DNA of 64,000 bases, taken from NCBI RefSeq assembly GCF_000372725.1, contig NW_005196681.1:336865-400864 (forward strand), read 5' to 3'. Made by a program: the position numbers and the translations under genes. Of this stretch, positions 59,814-64,000 are shown piece after piece. This stretch comes from Emiliania huxleyi CCMP1516 (lineage: Eukaryota; Haptophyta; Isochrysidales; Noelaerhabdaceae). Every line of letters starts with the position of its first letter. The stretch's first letter is position 1. Under the pieces are notes generated by a model. It did no database searches. It saw only the letters and a list, made by a program, of their open reading frames with translations, and was not told where the DNA came from.

Positions 59814-62800
59814 ATGGTGGAGGCGAACGGCACCAGCACCGCCGCCGCGAGGGCGCTGCCCGCGATCGTCAAGGCTGTCCCCTCGGGCGACACCGTCCTC
59901 GTGATGGGCGCCGACTCGAGCCGCGGCCCGCCGCCCGAGAAGCTAATCTCCCTTACGGGCATCACGGCGCCCCGGCTCGCCAACCGCTCGACCGACGACA
60001 GCCCGTGGGCGTGGGCGTCCCGGGATTTCCTGCGCCGGCTCGTCATCGGCAAGCCCGTCACCTTCGTCATCGAGGCCCCCGCGTCGACCGTGCCGGGCGG
60101 GCCGACGGGCGGCCCTCCTCGTGAGTTTGGGACCGTCTACTTCGAGGGGCTGCCCCTGCAGCAGCACATCGTCGCGGCGGGCTGGGCGCGGCTCAAGGGC
60201 GTGGCGCTGCAGGACGAGGTGCTCGCGCCGATCGAGGCGGCAAGCAAGGAGGAGGGGCGCGGCGTGTGGAACGAGGCGTCGGCCGCGTCGAGCGTCCGCT
60301 CCATCAAGTGGGCTGGCAGCTTCGACGCGGCCGGCCTCGTCGCGGCGTTCGGGCGGCAGCCGCAGGAGGCGATCATCGAGCACGTGCCGTCGGGCTCCTT
60401 CCTCCGCGCCCTGCTCCTCCCCGGCTTCGAGCAGGTCCACGGGTCTTTTTCATATTTGTGATGATTTCTGAGTTTGTGATTTCTGATTGGCTTCGAGCAG
60501 GTGACGCTCTCGCTGTGTGGCACGCAGTGCCCGCCCCTCAAGCGCGGCGAGGACGGGGTTGAGGAGGCGGCGCCCTTCGCGCGGGAGGCGCGCCGTCGCC
60601 GCTGAGTCGCGGCTGCACTCACGAGCCGCCTCCCTCGCTCCACCACGTCCCAGCTGCTGGACAGGCGCGCTTCTTCGTCGAGTCGCGGCTGCTGCACCGC
60701 TCGGTCCAGATTGCGCTGCAGGGCGTCGACAAGAACGGCAGCCTGCTCGCGGTGTGCAGTGAATGATTCGCGGGAGCGAGGGATGACTCGCGTCCCTCGT
60801 CACCAGGCACGCTGCTCGGCACAGTGCTGCACGAGCAGGGCAGAGCCGTCTCCCGGGCCTGGCACCGCACAGCCCCCCGCCCCCCCGCCCCTCGACGCGC
60901 GCCGGAGGCGTACTGTAGGCAACATCTCGCTCGAGCTCCTCCGCGTCGGCCTCGCCCGCGTGGCCGACTGGTCCTCCCAGCTGTCCGACAACCCCAAGGC
61001 GCCGACGCCGGGCGGCGGAGGGGGCGCAGAGGAGCTGCGGTGACGCGTGGAGTTGACGCGTGACTGGTGAGGAGCAGGAGCTTCGCGAGGCGGAGCGGCA
61101 GGCGAAGGCTGGCCGGCTCCGGCTGTGGCGCGAGTACGTCCCTCCGCAGGCGAGCGCACAGAGAGGAGCGCACAGCGAGGAGTGCAGAGGGGTGCAGAGG
61201 GGTGCAGAGGGGCGGAGAGGGGCGGAGAGGGGCGGAGAGCTGTGTCTGTTTCGAGTCGGAGGAGCGGCTCGCGCGCTCTCTCTCGACTGGCCGCCACCCG
61301 CGACTCTGCCCACCCCACACCGCTGCGCAGGCGGCGAGCGAGCTGCTCGGGCGGGTGGTCGAGGTCGTGTCTGGCGACACGCTCGTCGTGGCCGACGCGG
61401 CGAACAACGAGACTCGCTACTCGCTCTCGTCGATCCGCTGCCCGCGCATGGGGCGCGAGCCGGAGCCGTACGCCGCAGAGGCAAAGGAGGCGCTCCGCAG
61501 GCGCGTGCTCTGCGAGAGGGTGCGCCAGGCGCGTTCGAGAGGCGGTGCAGCTCGCCCTTGGCTGTGAGCAGGCTCCTCATCGGCAAGAAGGTCCGCGTCA
61601 CACCAGAGTACCACCGCTCCTTCGAGGGGCAGGGGGGAGGAGTGCAGGAGCGGCTCTTCGCCGCCGTCCTCTTCGACAAAGCGGACCGCAACGCCGCCGA
61701 GGCGCGTCGTCCTACCCCCGCCGCCCGCATACCCCCGCCACCCGCATACCCCCGCCACCCGCATACCCCCGCCGCCCGCCCCGCCGGCCAGCACGCCCCC
61801 GCATCGCGTCTGTGTGTCTGTGTGTCGGTCTCGCCCTCCCAGGTCACACACATGCTGTCGCCCTCCCAGACGCCTCCGACAGCCTCTCGATGACTCATTC
61901 GCAGGACTCAATCTACATACATCAATCCTCTCGCCCCTCCCGGCAGGTGCTCGTCGCCGAAGGCCTCGCCTCCGTCTCAAAGCACGGCGGCGCCGAGGAG
62001 CGGTCCGCGCACTACGACGCTCTCTGCGACGCCGAGGAGCACTCGATGCCGCGAGGAGGCACTGGGTGTGGGGTTCACTCGTTGAGGCGCCGATGGAGCG
62101 GGTAGGCGGACGCCATCGCCGCGAAGAAGGGGATGCACTCGGGAGCGCCGCCCAAGAAGGGGGCGGCGGTGACGGACCTCTCGCTCCCCGCCTCCAAAGA
62201 GCGCGCAAAGTCATTCCTCTCCAACTTCACGCGCGGAGGGAAGCTGCGCGGCGTCGTGCAGTACGTCCTCTCCGGCTCGCGCCTCAAGGCCGCCGCACCG
62301 CCACCGGCCGCAGAGGCGTGGCCCCGTCATCTCCCCCCCCCCCCCCCCCTCTCACCGCGGCCCCGCGCCCCGGCAGGTCCTCCTCCTCAAGGACCACTGC
62401 CTCGTCACCCTCGCGCTGGTGGGCGTCCGCTGCCCCGCCTGCGCGCGCCGCGACTCGCCCTCCTCGGGCGAGAAGACTGTGCGTGCGGCGAGGCTCGCTC
62501 GTGACACGTCCGCGACACGTCCACGGCACACGCCACAGGCGAGCCTTTCGGCGACGAGGCGCTCGCCGCGACGCGCGGATTCTGCCTGCAGCGCGAGGTC
62601 GAGGTTGAGATCGAGTCCGTCAACGACAAGACGGGCAACCCGCGCGGCAGTCCTCCTCCCGCGTGGCACGCGCCCTCCCTCTGAGCCGTCTCGGCGCCGC
62701 CCCCTTAGGCGTCTTCAACGGCACGCTCATCCTGCCCGACAAGCGCAACCTCTCGCTCGTGCTGCTCGAGGCGGGGCTCGCCAGCCGCTTCGGCGCGGCG

Positions 62801-63840
62801 GCCGACCGCTCCGTCCACGCGGCGGACCTCGCCAAGTCGGAGGGCGTGGCCAAGGCTGCCGGCCTCAAGGTTTGGGAGGACTACTCCGAGGAGGCGGCCG
62901 CCGAGGAGGCGGCGGCGAACGCGGCGGCCGCCGCGTCGGAGATGGAGCCGATCCCCGACGCGCAGAAGCAGCGCGTCGAGCTCACACTCACCGAGATAGC
63001 CGACGGCGCCCACTTTTACGCGCACGTGGCGGGCGACGACACCGTCGCGCGGCTGCACGCCAAGCTGGCGTCCGCGTGCGCCGGCCCGCCGCCCGCGATG
63101 GCCTTCGAGCCAAAGGTGGGCGCGGTCTGCGCGGCGCGCTTCTCGCAGGACAACGAGTGGTACCGCGCAAAGGTGACCAAGCGCGACAAGGGCCGCCTCC
63201 CCGCCCCGCTGCTCGACCGCGGCAGCTGCGGCGCGGGGTGACGTGATATGCGACGCACGGTAGGCTCGTACACCGTCTTCTTCCTCGACTACGGCAACTG
63301 CGACGTCGTCTCCGCCGAGCGGGTGGCGGCCCGGCGCCCTCCCCGCCCCGCGACATGCGGTCGTCCGTGACGCGTCCCGGACGTGTCCTGCAGGTGCGGC
63401 CGCTCGACCCGACGCTCGCGCCGTCCGTCCTCTCGGCGCAGGCGGTCGAGTGCCGGCTCGCCCACCTCATCGTCGACGAGCCGAGCAGCGAGGACGGCGA
63501 AGAGGCCGCCCTCCTCCTCGGAGACGCCGCGTGGGGAAAGACAGTCGTCGCGCGCGTCGAGGACCGCGCGTCGGGCGTCTTGCTCGTGACGCTCTTCGAC
63601 GCGGCGCAGTCGTGCGTCAACGAGAAGCTGGTCGCCGCCGGCCTCGCGCGCGTCGAGAAGGGGGTGGCGCGCCGCGCCGAGCCGCTCGTCGCCGCGCTGC
63701 GCGAGCACGAGGCGGCCGCCAAGAAGGGGCACGTTGGCATGTGGCGCTACGGAGACATCGAGGAGGACGACGCGCACGAGTTTGGCTTCCGCAGGCCCGC
63801 GCCTGCGCCCGCGCCAAAGGGCAACCCGTGGAAGAAGTGA
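59814..63840 (+). CDS. SND1: Tudor staphylococcal nuclease (Tudor-SN / SND1-type), multi-exon
   Basis: ATG 59814 starts MVEANGTSTAAARALPAIVK. Staphylococcal-nuclease-like domains appear in order: AVPSGDTVLVMG ... LISLTGITAPRLANR; HVPSGSFLRALLLPGFEQ joined across intron 60435-60500 to VTLSLCGTQCPPLKR; GRVVEVVSGDTLVVADAANN with LSSIRCPRMG; GVVQYVLSGSRLKVLLLKDH with LALVGVRCPACAR. The Tudor domain follows, VGAVCAARFSQDNEWYRAKV and GSYTVFFLDYGNCDVVSAER with the aromatic cage residues. It is embedded in a fifth SN half that ends KGHVGMWRYGDIEEDDAHEF, GFRRP, the usual C-terminus. Tudor-SN acts in RNA stability, splicing and stress granules. Many short introns interrupt the gene; most boundaries were not resolved individually. 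SN catalytic Arg/Glu positions are degenerate, as is usual for the family. Confidence 0.9.
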
Positions 63841-64000
63841 GGGCGCAACCCAGCCCCCGCCGCCGCCGCTAGAGAGATGCGGCTGGTAGCGGCGGGGGAG
63901 CGGGATGAGTGCCGGCGGCAGGGGGGCTGGAGCCGGCCCGGCGTCCAGGGTGGCGGAAGTGGGGCGGCGGCGACGACGGCGGGAGGGCGATGGTACGGGG
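63841..64000. other. 3' flank of Tudor-SN, nothing further seen
   Basis: GC-rich sequence with CCGCCGCCGCCGCT and a matching GCGGCGGGGG stretch that could form a weak hairpin; no gene begins here within the window. Confidence 0.4.

Noticed and set aside
1-64000. tRNA, rRNA, CRISPR or bacterial operon signals
   Set aside because: I looked for T-loop-like GGTTCGAATCC pairs, rRNA blocks and regular spaced repeats and found none that form a complete feature; the gene structure is eukaryotic.

Overview
The window is eukaryotic nuclear DNA, very GC-rich, with short spliced genes and many simple-sequence tracts. The most likely source is a haptophyte alga or a closely similar secondary-plastid alga. 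The grounds are a fucoxanthin-chlorophyll-type antenna gene (47529-48409), an aldo-keto reductase-like protein with a plastid-lumen-like leader, TTAGGG-type interstitial telomeric repeats, and introns of about 40-220 bases in which GC-AG boundaries are about as frequent as GT-AG. The assignment to haptophytes is inference; no marker gene such as rRNA is present. I saw no tRNA, rRNA or CRISPR array.

Layout. 1-2700: 3' end of a prolyl 4-hydroxylase, then telomere-like repeats and a four-copy satellite of about 190 bp. 2700-5300: a secreted thioredoxin-like protein, a small Tudor/agenet-like candidate and a gene fragment. 5300-8500: no convincing gene. 9000-20000: an RNA nucleotidyltransferase fused to a degenerate RNase D-like domain, a secreted protein built from paired-cysteine repeats, a membrane J-domain protein, a copper-dependent polysaccharide monooxygenase (LPMO) and a DHHC palmitoyltransferase. 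20900-24700: a many-exon processive family 2 glycosyltransferase. 24700-28000: repeats and a RING-CH ubiquitin ligase. 28376-31258: a long intronless EF-hand protein. 31379-39114: a mitochondrial acetate kinase-phosphotransacetylase fusion, head-to-head with a histone-deacetylase-family gene, a small helical protein and the aldo-keto reductase-like protein. 39100-41000: a repeat-bounded element. 41069-48409: eIF3i, a pyridoxamine-phosphate-oxidase-like protein, a TTLL12-like protein and the antenna protein. 48900-52000: two unrecognised genes around a palindromic satellite. 52691-55964: a PfkB sugar kinase and a PhyH-type dioxygenase. 56000-59800: almost only repeats, including a large foldback element and a CA microsatellite. 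59814-63840: Tudor-SN.

The genes are mostly unrelated housekeeping or secretory functions, as expected in a eukaryote. Three loose themes can be drawn. The first is acetyl metabolism: the Ack-Pta fusion and the HDAC-family gene share a 128-bp intergenic promoter region. The second is polysaccharide synthesis and attack: the family 2 glycosyltransferase, the LPMO and prolyl hydroxylase. The third is RNA handling: the nucleotidyltransferase/RNase D fusion, Tudor-SN and eIF3i. The most notable points are the Ack-Pta fusion, the nucleotidyltransferase/RNase D fusion, the six-repeat cysteine protein, and several introns whose ends carry direct repeats, which suggests recent intron gain by duplication or insertion. 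Exon boundaries given below were checked for reading-frame consistency by hand; those marked approximate were not resolved.
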